DNA from: Deltaproteobacteria bacterium | GTDB lineage: Bacteria; Myxococcota_A; Polyangia; GCA-2747355; JADLHG01 | NCBI GenBank assembly: GCA_020848905.1 | Contig: JADLHG010000045.1 | Location: 372,001-436,000 of the forward strand | Length of the DNA: 64,000 nucleotides | Direction of reading: 5' to 3' | Part shown: positions 51,794-60,620 of the stretch, piece after piece | How positions within the stretch are numbered: position 1 is the stretch's first letter | How the letters are laid out: every line of letters begins with the position of its first letter | Made by a program: the position numbers and the translations under genes | Notes under the pieces: model-generated | What the model was told of the DNA's origin: nothing | Database searches by the model: none | Seen by the model: only the letters and a program-made list of their open reading frames with translations

Positions 51794-52348
51794 ATGGTCC
51801 CGTTTAGAGGGGTACTACTCTTCGTGGCCCTGAGTTCGGGGTGCTCGGCCCTCCTCGACACCGAATCTCTGAACAAGGGCGGTGGAGACGCCGGCGCTCG
51901 GGACGCCGCGACCGACGGGCGCGTGGGGGATGCTCCGGTGGACCAGGGCCCGAAGGAACTCGGCTCGGGCGATGGAGCGCTGCCCGACGGGGCGATCGGT
52001 GACGGACCTCGGGGCGACGGTCCCGTGGCCGACGGACCGAGGCGCGACGGGCGGATACCGGATGCACAGATAGCGGACGCGCGGCGGCCGGATGCACGAA
52101 TGCCGGACGCGCGGATACCGGACGCACGGATACCGGACGCACGGATACCGGACGCCCGGATACCGGACGCACGGATACCGGACGCACGGATACCGGATCA
52201 GCGCGTTCCCGACGCACGGATTCCGGACCAACGCCCGCCCGACGCGCCGGTCCCCGACAGCCGTCCCCCGGACCAGGCGCTCCCGGATGCGCGTGTGCCC
52301 GACGCCGCGGTGACCGTCGACGCGGCGATCGCGGGCACCGCCGGATAG
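51794..52348 (+). CDS. RIPDA-pentapeptide repeat lipoprotein
   Basis: ATG 51794 gives MVPFRGVLLFVALSSGC, with lipobox SSGC (Cys 17). Nearly all of the mature 165 residues are low-complexity: D/G/A/R-rich, then about 20 pentapeptide steps of the form R-x-P-D-A/Q, including five RIPDA in a row, ending AVTVDAAIAGTAG. It may be a disordered spacer or bristle on the outer membrane, with the repeats perhaps binding Ca2+ through the Asp. Nothing enzymatic. It begins two bases after the TPR gene stop. Confidence 0.65.
   Translation: MVPFRGVLLFVALSSGCSALLDTESLNKGGGDAGARDAATDGRVGDAPVDQGPKELGSGDGALPDGAIGDGPRGDGPVADGPRRDGRIPDAQIADARRPDARMPDARIPDARIPDARIPDARIPDARIPDARIPDQRVPDARIPDQRPPDAPVPDSRPPDQALPDARVPDAAVTVDAAIAGTAG
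52095..52205 (+). repeat. 15-bp tandem repeat (RIPDA)
   Basis: Consecutive 15-bp units ACGGATACCGGACGC with very few changes code for RIPDA. The near-identity of DNA as well as protein suggests recent expansion. It has no spacers and is coding, so it is not a CRISPR. Confidence 0.9.
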
Positions 52349-52416
52349 AACGACTCCCCACACCCACCCTCTCCGCGCCTAGACGGCCGCCCTCCTTTAT
52401 GGGATGAGAGAGGCCC

Positions 52417-53862
52417 GTGCGACTCCCCTACGAGCTCTTCCTCGGTTGGCGCTACCTCTATCGCGGGCGAGGGGGGCGCGTGGGGTGGCTCGACTTCTTC
52501 CTCGTGCTCTTCTTCGCCCTGGCCTTCTTCGGGCTGCTGGGCCCCTCGGGACTGCTCTTCACCTCACCGCGGGCCTTCTGGGCCATCGCGCTCCTCGTGA
52601 CGGGGATCGCGATCGCGGCGCGGCTGCTGCTGGCGCTCTTCAACACCTTCACCGCCATCTCCGTGCTTGGCATCGCGATCGGCGTGGCCAAGCTCCTCTG
52701 GGTGCTCTCCGTGACGAGCGGCTTCCAGGATGAGTTCCGGCAGAAGGTGCTCGGGGTCAACGCGCACATCCTGATTCTCAAGTACGGCATCGACTTCTCC
52801 GAGTATCGCCGCGTGATCCGAACGGCCGAGGGGACGCCCGGTGTGGCGGCCGCCGCTCCCTTCCTCTTCAACGAGATGATGGTCGCCCGCGGGAACCGCC
52901 TCTCGGGGGTGCTGGTCAAGGGTGTGGACCCTCAGCTCGTCGGTCGCGTGCTCGACCTCCCGCGACACATCGACCAGCCGAAACGCGTCGCGGGTGGCGA
53001 CCTCTCGGCGCTCCTCACCCCCTCGACGGACGACCGAGGGCGGACCTTGCCCCAGCTCCCGGGCATCGTGATCGGTCGCGAGCTGGCGGCGAAGCTCGAC
53101 GCCAAGGTCGGCGACGTGCTGCGCCTCATCTCGCCGCTCTCGGGGCTGGACACGTCGAGCTGGTCGGCAGACACCGAGTTGCCCCGCTCGCGCGATTTTC
53201 GCGTGGCGGCGATCTTCTATTCGGGGTTCGACGAGTACGACCGGCGCCTCGTGTACCTGCACATGCGCGAGGTGCAGTCCTTCTTCGACCAGGGGGACGT
53301 CGTCACGGGGGTGGAGCTCAAGATCCACGACGTGCAGCGCGCGCGGCCGCTGGCGCGCCAGCTCGCCCGCGCCCTGGGCGGCAGCCCCTATCGCACAGTG
53401 GACTGGAGCGAGCTGAACCAGAACCTCTTCACCGCGCTCGGCATCCAGAAGCTCTTCCTGGAGATCGTGATCGGCTTCATCGTGGTCGTCGCCGCGTTCA
53501 ACGTGCTGGCGGCGCTCGCCATGCTGGTCATTCGCAAGACGCGCGAGATCGCCATCCTGAAATCCATGGGGCTGTCGTCGGCCGGGATCGCACGCATCTT
53601 CGTCGCTGCTGGGCTCGTGGTGTGGGTGGCCGGGACCAGCCTGGGCCTCGCCTGGGGCTACCTCGGGGGCCTCGCGCTCCGTCGCTACGGTTTCCCGCTG
53701 GACCCCAAGGTCTATCTCATCAACGAGCTGCCCGTCCGCATGAACCCGATGGAGTTCGTGGTCACGGCCGCCTTCGCGCTCGGAGTGTGCTTGCTCGCCA
53801 CGCTCTACCCCGCCGTGCGGGCCGCGCGGCTAAACCCCGTCGAAGGGCTGCGCTATCAGTAG
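52417..53862 (+). CDS. LolC/LolE-type ABC transporter permease (FtsX family)
   Basis: Four core membrane helices arranged as in LolC/E: one near residue 70-100 (FNTFTAISVLGIAIGVAKLLWVLSV), then a large periplasmic domain (about 115-335) and a group of three at the end (LFLEIVIGFIVVVAAFNVLAAL; IARIFVAAGLVVWVAG; FVVTAAFALGVCLLATLYPA), with EIAILKSMGLSS as the coupling helix and ARLNPVEGLRYQ as the end. Two extra helices precede residue 60. In relatives it extracts lipoproteins for outer-membrane sorting. No ATPase gene (LolD-type) is beside it. Start GTG 52417. The final 7 bp overlap the convergent FHA gene. Confidence 0.85.
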   Translation: MRLPYELFLGWRYLYRGRGGRVGWLDFFLVLFFALAFFGLLGPSGLLFTSPRAFWAIALLVTGIAIAARLLLALFNTFTAISVLGIAIGVAKLLWVLSVTSGFQDEFRQKVLGVNAHILILKYGIDFSEYRRVIRTAEGTPGVAAAAPFLFNEMMVARGNRLSGVLVKGVDPQLVGRVLDLPRHIDQPKRVAGGDLSALLTPSTDDRGRTLPQLPGIVIGRELAAKLDAKVGDVLRLISPLSGLDTSSWSADTELPRSRDFRVAAIFYSGFDEYDRRLVYLHMREVQSFFDQGDVVTGVELKIHDVQRARPLARQLARALGGSPYRTVDWSELNQNLFTALGIQKLFLEIVIGFIVVVAAFNVLAALAMLVIRKTREIAILKSMGLSSAGIARIFVAAGLVVWVAGTSLGLAWGYLGGLALRRYGFPLDPKVYLINELPVRMNPMEFVVTAAFALGVCLLATLYPAVRAARLNPVEGLRYQ

Positions 53863-55100
53863 TCGCGCGCCTTGCGTGGCGCGAGGACCGGTGCGGCGCC
53901 GTGGGCTGCACGGGGAAGCTCCGAGCGCATGCCGATGCGCGTGGCCTCGCGGGTTCCCCAGCAGTCGTAGCGTTCCAGGTCGGCTCTGAGGCGGTCGGCC
54001 TCCGCGATCAGCAGTCGCGCGATGGGCTGATCGCCGTGCTCGTGTTCGAGGTCGTTCGCGATCAGCTCGAGCCGGTTCAGGTGACTGCGGAGGTCGGCGG
54101 CCATCGCCGCGACGTCGGTCTCCGACAAGCCACGTCCGTCCCCATCGGGCGCGGGAGCTCGCTCGGCCTCCGCCGGCTCCTGCATGGGGCGGCGCCGCAG
54201 GAGCTCGATCGTTACGAGCTGGGCCGCCGCCTGGCAGAACCTCCCGTCGTCGAGCGTGAAGGCGCCGGGCGTTCCATGGTTCTCGGCGTAGAGCGCACCC
54301 AGGCAGCTCGCGGGTCCATGCAGGCCCACGCACAGCGCTGAACGCGCGCTGGGGAGCTCGGCGCCGGATCGGTCGCGAAAGCGCTCGTCGAAGCTGGTGT
54401 CGTAGGCCAGCACGGGCTGGCGGAGCTGCGCCGCCTGCTCGAGCAGGGTGGCCAGCGGGGCGGTCGGGCGGCCGTCCGCGTGCGAGGGGGGCGGTAGCTC
54501 GGCCACGAGGTGCAGCTGAGAGGCGTCGTCGGCGAGCAGCGCGACGAGCCGCTCGGCGTTGAGGACGCGCTGGAGCGTGCCGAGCACCGTCTCGAGCACC
54601 GCCGTCTCATCCGGCGCGTCCTCGAGCGCCAGGCCCAGGTCCACGAGCGCCTCGAGGTACGGCCGGTTCTGGCGCGTGGCGGCGGTGTCGGTCAGGGCCA
54701 GCTCCACGAGCGAGCTTGCCGCGGCCTCGAGGGGCGGGGGGGGCGGCGCGTAGGCGCTGGACGGCTGGAGCACGCCGCTGCGAGCCGAAACGACGAGCAC
54801 GACGTCGTGTCCGAGCGAGACGAGGTCGCCCTGCCTGAGGGCCGTCGGTTGGTCGATGCGTACCGAATTGACGAAGGTCCCGTGCCCCGAGCCCAGGTCC
54901 TTCACGTGGGGAATGCCGTCTTGCAGCCAAAGGGCCGCGTGGTGCCGCGAGACGGTGGGCACGCCGAAGACGAGGTCGGCGTCCTCGGCTCGGCCCACGA
55001 CCAGCTCCTGGGGCGAGAGCTCCACCGTTCGAGCGTCGGCGGCGCCATGCGCGCCAGACACTTCCGTGAGGCAGTACCCGGGGGCTCGTGTGGAAGACAT
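53856..55100 (-). CDS. FHA-GAF signalling protein
   Basis: An FHA domain (about 30-108) has the phosphothreonine-binding pattern: VGR, SRHHA, and GSGHGTFVNS. A Pro-rich linker leads to a GAF domain (about 145-305; LVDLGLALEDAPDETAVLETVL, then ALCVGLHGPASCLGALYAEN). A helical tail follows (about 330-385). No kinase or DNA-binding output is present, so it probably links Ser/Thr kinase signalling to another protein. Cytoplasmic. Convergent with the permease gene. Confidence 0.85.
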   Translation of the reverse strand: MSSTRAPGYCLTEVSGAHGAADARTVELSPQELVVGRAEDADLVFGVPTVSRHHAALWLQDGIPHVKDLGSGHGTFVNSVRIDQPTALRQGDLVSLGHDVVLVVSARSGVLQPSSAYAPPPPPLEAAASSLVELALTDTAATRQNRPYLEALVDLGLALEDAPDETAVLETVLGTLQRVLNAERLVALLADDASQLHLVAELPPPSHADGRPTAPLATLLEQAAQLRQPVLAYDTSFDERFRDRSGAELPSARSALCVGLHGPASCLGALYAENHGTPGAFTLDDGRFCQAAAQLVTIELLRRRPMQEPAEAERAPAPDGDGRGLSETDVAAMAADLRSHLNRLELIANDLEHEHGDQPIARLLIAEADRLRADLERYDCWGTREATRIGMRSELPRAAHGAAPVLAPRKARDY

Positions 55101-55187
55101 GGGCGGGCTAGTCTAGCGCACCCGCGTCCCACGTGGCCACGGTCAGGAGCGCCCCCGCGGGCCGGCCCGGTCCCGCCCACGCGACAC

Positions 55188-55215
55188 TTGACAGCCGCAC
55201 CCCCCCTGCTATACG
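55188..55215 (+). promoter_or_regulatory. Strong promoter of the tRNA-Gly gene
   Basis: A perfect TTGACA (55188-55193) and TATACG (55210-55215), 16 bp apart, lie 26 bp before the tRNA. This is the strongest promoter-like match found in the window. No terminator follows the tRNA, so the transcript should run on into the lipoprotein gene. Confidence 0.75.
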
Positions 55216-55241
55216 ACATCTTCGCTGAGCCGCTGTACTCT

Positions 55242-55316
<75 letters not shown>

Positions 55317-55340
55317 CGTAGCGTTTCCACCGGCGCCCGG

Positions 55341-58049
55341 CTGGCCCTTGCGGCCGTCCGGGCGCTCGCGTTGGGGGCGCTCTGCCTCGCCGCGTGCGGC
55401 GAGACCCCTCCCTCGGACGTCATCGACGCCGAGCTGTTTCCCACCACGGTGCTCCTCGGTGAGGACGCGCTCGCGAGCCTTCGGGCGAGCGAGGCCGACG
55501 GGACGCTGCGCTTTCGCGGGACCCCGGCGGCCCTCGCGGGGGTAGCAGATGGACGGGTGCTCGTGGGCGGGGTCTCGGAGCAGAGCCCGGCGGGCCTGCT
55601 CCGCTACGTCCTCTCGGTCGAGCAGGACGCCGAGGGCATGGTGCTTCGCACCACCGAGGCACCTATTCAGCTCGCCTTTCGCAAGCTCCACGTGAGCTTC
55701 GCGCGCCAGGTGGGCGGTCCGGAGGCGCCCGTCACCTTCACGGCCGATCCGGCTGGCCCTGCCGACGGCATCGGCCGCCGCCGCGCCGCGCTCTCCGAGA
55801 CGATCAAGGGGCACTTCTGGCCCGCGCTCCCCTTCAAGGAATTCGTCTTCAATGGCGACGAGGATCCGAAGACGCCGCTCGACCAGGTGATGGTCACGGG
55901 CCAGCTTTCGGGCGGGCTCGACTACACCTTCACCCTGGACGTGGACTGGGGGAACGTCTTCGGCCTCCCCGAGGCGGTTCAGGAATGCGTGAAGAAGGTG
56001 GCCAAGCTCAAGCTCAGCCTCGACTGCTCGCTGATGAACCTCCTGCCGGAAGCCAAGGTGGGGATGAGCGTCACGCTCGGGGCCAAGGGGCACCTCGGCC
56101 TCGAGGGCGTGGCCTTTCTCGGCTACGAGCGGGAGATCACGATCGCGAAGTCGAAGCTGCCCCAAGTAGTGCTTGGGCCGCTCGTGCTCTTCCCCGAGGT
56201 GGAGGTCGTCGCGCAGATCACGGGGGCGGCCTCGAGCCAGTTCAAGGTGGGGCTGGATGCCGAGATCGCCACGACGGCCAAGGTCTCCTACTCGAACAAG
56301 AGCGGCGGGAGTCTGACGCCGCCCTCGATCGAGAAGAGCTTCAGCGCCCCGTCGGTCGAGGCGGCGCTCGGTGCGAAGGCCAAGCTCCGTCTCGGCCCGC
56401 GGCTGACCGTCACGCTCTACAGCGTGGCGGGCATCTACGCCGGGCTCTACGCCGCGGCCGAGCTCGCCGCCGACCAGACGAAGACGCCCTGCTGGCAGCT
56501 CGACGGGGGCGTCGAGGGCGAGGTGGGCTTTCTGATCCGGAGCCCAGAGCTTTCGCCGCTCCTCGGCCACGTCACGCTGGCCAAGTTCGGCAAGAGCTTC
56601 GGCGTGGCCAAGGCGACCGTGGCGCAGGGCACCTGCAAGACCCCGCCCTCGAGCGGACCCACGCCTACCGGTGGGGCTCCGGACAACGTGGCCTTCGCCA
56701 ACCCGACCTTCACGCCGTGGGCCGCTGCGTACCCGGACACGGTGGATGGCTTTCCCTACGAATGGCCGGGAGCGCAGGTCGAATGGGCGCAGCTCACGCC
56801 GACGGTGGACGGGCGCTTTCTGCTGAGCGGGTCGGACGCGAAGGTCTTGCTGAAGCTCGCTCCCGACGGCGAGGTGGTCTGGGCGCGACGGTACGTGGCG
56901 GACGTCCCCTTCTGGCGCGATCTCCTGATCCCCGACCTTCTGCCCGGACGGGTGGTGACCGCGGCCGACGGCGGCCTCTTCGTGGTGGCCCACCCCTATG
57001 CGGTGCTCAAGCTGGATGCGGCGGGAAAGCTCGCGTGGGCTCGGCGCTTCGACGTGCTCTACCGCGAGACCTGGCTACGCTTCACCGACGCGATCACCGA
57101 CGGAGCGGGCGGGCTCTACGTCCTCGGGACCCACGGCACGGACTACGTGAACCCGCTCGATACGGTGACCGGGTGGCTCCTGCGGCTGGACGGGAACGGC
57201 AAGCTCCTCTGGTCGCGCCAGCTCCGCTCCGCGCAGGGCGGGGAGATCCCTCGCCGGCTCGTCGGCCTGGGTGACGAGGTGGTGGTCGTCGGGGATCAGT
57301 GGATCTCGCAGGGGGCGAAGTGGCGGGGCCACGTCGCGCGCTTCGGCTCCGACGGGACGCTGCGCTGGGGCACCGAGCTCGTGGTCGACGACTGCGCGGG
57401 TGGCAGCGAGAAGGGGCTGAACCTGACGACGGCCCTGCGGAGTCGCGACGGAGACCTGATCCTCGGTGGCGGGGTCTTCCACGCCGGCAACCAGGCGATC
57501 GTCCTGAAGGTCAAGCCCGACGGCGCGCTCGCCTGGTCGAGCACCGCGGCGAGCGCCGACTCCGCGGAGCTCGGCCCCGTGCTCCTCGATCTCGTGGAGC
57601 TCCCGACGAGCGGCTACCTCGCCGCCGGGCAGTACTCGGGCAAGGCCACGCGCCAGGACCTCTGGCTCGCCGGCCTCGACGCGGTCGGCAAGGTGGCGTG
57701 GGCCCGGGCCTACGGCGGGGCGCAGAACGCGACCGACGCCTTGCGCACGAGCGACAGCTATCCGGCGCTCCACCTGACGAAGGACGGCGGGGCGATCGTC
57801 GGAGCGTACAGCGAGGCCTTGATCGGTCTCGACACGCTCTGGGCCATGAAGGTTCCGGCGAAGGACGGCACGCTGGCCTTCAACGCCTCCACCTCGGCCT
57901 CCGTGCGGGAGCTTCCCCTCGTTCCCGGAAAGGCCTGTCTCACGGCCTCGGCGTGGCAGCCGCTCCTCGGCTCGCTCGACCAGCCCTGGATCCCGCTCGC
58001 GGTGAAGGTGCTCCCCGCCCAGGTCAAGACCGCGCGCATCGCCCCCTGA
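55341..58049 (+). CDS. Large lipoprotein with propeller-like carboxyl half, start unclear
   Basis: No ATG or GTG occurs in frame before the signal sequence. The only starts after the tRNA are CTG 55341 (giving ALAAVRALALGALCLAAC) and TTG 55371; a TTG inside the tRNA anticodon arm (55272) is the first in frame. CTG is used here as it gives a full lipoprotein signal with lipobox LAAC. The mature part has a beta-rich amino domain of about 440 residues (VDWGNVFGLP, GLYAAAELAADQTKT), then repeats like W-A-R-x-Y/F...V-V-A-L-x-x-G-G (about 490-880) of a propeller. Probably an outer-membrane protein. Function unknown. Confidence 0.7.
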   Translation: MALAAVRALALGALCLAACGETPPSDVIDAELFPTTVLLGEDALASLRASEADGTLRFRGTPAALAGVADGRVLVGGVSEQSPAGLLRYVLSVEQDAEGMVLRTTEAPIQLAFRKLHVSFARQVGGPEAPVTFTADPAGPADGIGRRRAALSETIKGHFWPALPFKEFVFNGDEDPKTPLDQVMVTGQLSGGLDYTFTLDVDWGNVFGLPEAVQECVKKVAKLKLSLDCSLMNLLPEAKVGMSVTLGAKGHLGLEGVAFLGYEREITIAKSKLPQVVLGPLVLFPEVEVVAQITGAASSQFKVGLDAEIATTAKVSYSNKSGGSLTPPSIEKSFSAPSVEAALGAKAKLRLGPRLTVTLYSVAGIYAGLYAAAELAADQTKTPCWQLDGGVEGEVGFLIRSPELSPLLGHVTLAKFGKSFGVAKATVAQGTCKTPPSSGPTPTGGAPDNVAFANPTFTPWAAAYPDTVDGFPYEWPGAQVEWAQLTPTVDGRFLLSGSDAKVLLKLAPDGEVVWARRYVADVPFWRDLLIPDLLPGRVVTAADGGLFVVAHPYAVLKLDAAGKLAWARRFDVLYRETWLRFTDAITDGAGGLYVLGTHGTDYVNPLDTVTGWLLRLDGNGKLLWSRQLRSAQGGEIPRRLVGLGDEVVVVGDQWISQGAKWRGHVARFGSDGTLRWGTELVVDDCAGGSEKGLNLTTALRSRDGDLILGGGVFHAGNQAIVLKVKPDGALAWSSTAASADSAELGPVLLDLVELPTSGYLAAGQYSGKATRQDLWLAGLDAVGKVAWARAYGGAQNATDALRTSDSYPALHLTKDGGAIVGAYSEALIGLDTLWAMKVPAKDGTLAFNASTSASVRELPLVPGKACLTASAWQPLLGSLDQPWIPLAVKVLPAQVKTARIAP

Positions 58050-58092
58050 CGGGGCCCGCGCGCCGTCCTCCTTCCTGCACCTCGAAGCGCGC

Positions 58093-60609
58093 TCAGCGCG
58101 TGCGCGTGATGAACCGGGGCTTCAGGGTGTAGATCAGCGTGGGCACGAGGATCAGCCCGCCGAGCATCGAGACGCACATCCAGACGGCGAGGAGGATCCC
58201 CATGTCCGCCTGGAACTTGAGGAAGGACCAGGCCCAGAAGACGATCCCCACCACCATGGTCGTGGCGGTGAAGAGGACCGCCTTGCCGGCCGTGGCGATG
58301 GATCGGTCGATGGCTCGCCCGAGGTCCGGGTCCACCCGGTACTCCTCGATGATGCGGCTCACGACGTAGAGCCCGTAGTCCACTCCGAGGCCCACTCCGA
58401 GGGAGACGACGGGCAAGGCGTTCACGTCGAGGCCGATGCCGAGCGCGCCCATCACGGCGTAGGTCACGTAGTTGGAGAGGAAGAGCGGGACGAGAAAGAG
58501 CAGGCCGGCCACGATCGAGCGGTAGGTCACCGCGCAGCAGAGGAACACCATCAGGAAGGCGAGGAAGGTGACCTTCACCTCGGCCGTGGTGATCACCTCG
58601 TTCACCGCCGCCAGCAGCCCGCCGTAGCCCGAGGCGAGCAGGAACTCCGCCTCGGCCAGGGGGTGCGCGGCGATGAACTCCTTGGCCTTCGCGATCACCC
58701 GGCGCAGGGTCTCGCCCTTGTGGTCCTTGAGGTAGAGCGTCACCGCCGCGCGCTGGTAATCGGGGGTCATGAAGCGCGTCAGGTCGCCGGGCTCGGACTT
58801 GGAGATGATCTGTTCGACGAGGGACCCGGCGCCGAAGCGGTCCTTGGGGATGAGCTCCCACTTCGGATCTCCGCCGTGCATCGACGCGACGACCCCCGGT
58901 AGGATGGCCGCCATGGAGGCCGACGAGCCGACCTCGGGGAGCGTCTCCATCTCGCGCTGCAGAAACTCCATCGTCTGGAGCACCGCAGGGGACTTGATCG
59001 GGTTGCAGTCCCGGGCCACGCAGTCGAGGTCCTTCGCGCAGCGTCGCCCCCGGTCTGTCTTGCACGTGCCGGCCTTGAGCTCGCAGCCGAAGCAGTCCTC
59101 GTCGCGGCGGCAGCTCAGCGCCGCGTCGTCGTAACAGCGGCCCCCGGCCTCGTCGCAGCCGTGTCGCTCCAGGAGCTCTGCGCGGGGCGGAGCGGGGCAT
59201 TCCTTGCCCTGCACGATGATGCTCAGGATCTCGGTGTTGGCGAAGGTTCGGGCGATCTGGAGCGTGTCCTGGTTGTACTTGGAGTCGGGCCAGAGCATCG
59301 GCGTCCCCGGGTGGACATCCCCGATCACGAGGTACCTCGCGAAGTAGAACCCCACGCCTCCGACGACGAGCGTCGTGCCGAGCACGGCCCAGCGGGCGCG
59401 TCCGAGGCACCAGCCGCTCACGACGCGGAGCAGCCGGTCGGAGAGCGTGGCCTTGACCCGCGGTGGCTTCGCGGGGGGCGGGGAGAGAAACGAGAGCAGG
59501 ACGGTGTTGAAGACGAGGTCGCTGACGATGAAGCTCAGCACCCAGAAACCACCCATCAGGGCCAGCTTCTGCATGAGAGGGATCGGCGTCAGGAAGACGA
59601 GGAAGACCCCCGCGGCGTCGGTGATGATGGCGAGGAGTCCGGGCGCCATCAGCCCCGAGAAGGTCACGGCCGCGGCTTCCTTGCGCTCCTTGCCCGCCTG
59701 GCACTCCTCGAAGAAACGCTCGATGAGCTGCACGGAGTGGCTGAGCGCGCGCGCCGAGATGATGAACGGCACGACGATGACCAGCGGGTCGAAGTTGTGG
59801 CCCAGCCAGCCGACGAAGCCGAGCCCCCAGACGGCCGAGAGCGCGGCGGTGCCGAGCGGCATCAGCACGCCGCGGAGGTTCCGGAAGTAGAGCAGCAGGA
59901 CGAGCGCCATCGAGACGAGCGTGGCGACGAAGAGCCGGACGAGCTGGGGGTAGTTCTCCATGATGTGGCCGAGCATCACGGGCCGCCCGATCACGTAGAG
60001 CCGGGTGTTCGCGTCCTCCTCGGCCTTGACGATCTTCTTCAGCCCGGCGTGGATCGCCGCCGGGTCGAGGGCGTTCTCGAGGAAGCCGGCCACGACCAGG
60101 GCGGCCTTGGAATTCGACGAGACGAGGGTGCCGAAGATGCGCGGGTCCGAGCGGACCGTCTCCCGGAGCTGGTCGATCTCGGGCCCGGTGCGCGGCACGT
60201 CGGGGAACATGATCGGCTCGGCCTTGAAGCGCACGTTCCCGCCGCCGATGAACTCGGCAGTGATGTTCTTCACCTTGCGCTGGGCGATGGACAGGACCTG
60301 ATAGTTGTTGACCCCCGGAAGGAGCTCCACCGCGCGCGTCACCCGGCGGATCTTCTCGAGCGTCTCGTAGGTGAAGATGTCCCCGCGCTGGACCTCCACG
60401 GCCAGCACCGCGGTGTTCGCTCCGCCGAAGACGTCGGCGTACTTGACGAAGGTCTCGACGTAGGGATGGCTCTTCGGGAAGAGATCGATCGTCTCGGAGG
60501 TGAACCGGACGTCTTTGATCTTCCAGCCGAGGAGGACCGTGGCGAGGAGGATGAGGAGGAGCGAGAGCCCCCGGTGCCGAACGATCAGTCGCCCGAATCT
60601 TTCGCTCAC
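58093..60609 (-). CDS. RND/MMPL-family transporter with Cys-rich insert
   Basis: Proton-driven exporter, 838 aa. GTG 60609 opens VSERFGRLIVRHRGLSLLLILL; the frame runs on upstream but without coding character. TM1 (about 13-33) precedes a periplasmic domain. TM2-6 (about 215-400; ALVLLLYFRNLRGVLMPLG) and the final block (about 640-835; VTFLAFLMVFLCCAVTYRS, LGVGLGVDYGLYVVSRIIEEYR) complete the fold. The second periplasmic domain (about 470-535) has ten Cys in 65 residues (CRRDEDCFGC, CAKDLDCVARDC), a disulfide-knot insert unusual for RND proteins. It ends the DUF1302/DUF1329/YCF48 run, 11 bp after the propeller gene. Confidence 0.88.
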   Translation of the reverse strand: MSERFGRLIVRHRGLSLLLILLATVLLGWKIKDVRFTSETIDLFPKSHPYVETFVKYADVFGGANTAVLAVEVQRGDIFTYETLEKIRRVTRAVELLPGVNNYQVLSIAQRKVKNITAEFIGGGNVRFKAEPIMFPDVPRTGPEIDQLRETVRSDPRIFGTLVSSNSKAALVVAGFLENALDPAAIHAGLKKIVKAEEDANTRLYVIGRPVMLGHIMENYPQLVRLFVATLVSMALVLLLYFRNLRGVLMPLGTAALSAVWGLGFVGWLGHNFDPLVIVVPFIISARALSHSVQLIERFFEECQAGKERKEAAAVTFSGLMAPGLLAIITDAAGVFLVFLTPIPLMQKLALMGGFWVLSFIVSDLVFNTVLLSFLSPPPAKPPRVKATLSDRLLRVVSGWCLGRARWAVLGTTLVVGGVGFYFARYLVIGDVHPGTPMLWPDSKYNQDTLQIARTFANTEILSIIVQGKECPAPPRAELLERHGCDEAGGRCYDDAALSCRRDEDCFGCELKAGTCKTDRGRRCAKDLDCVARDCNPIKSPAVLQTMEFLQREMETLPEVGSSASMAAILPGVVASMHGGDPKWELIPKDRFGAGSLVEQIISKSEPGDLTRFMTPDYQRAAVTLYLKDHKGETLRRVIAKAKEFIAAHPLAEAEFLLASGYGGLLAAVNEVITTAEVKVTFLAFLMVFLCCAVTYRSIVAGLLFLVPLFLSNYVTYAVMGALGIGLDVNALPVVSLGVGLGVDYGLYVVSRIIEEYRVDPDLGRAIDRSIATAGKAVLFTATTMVVGIVFWAWSFLKFQADMGILLAVWMCVSMLGGLILVPTLIYTLKPRFITRTR

Positions 60610-60620
60610 GTCGCGCCTCG

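Noticed and set aside
52095-52205. CRISPR array
   Set aside because: Units are contiguous 15-bp coding repeats with no spacers and no cas genes.
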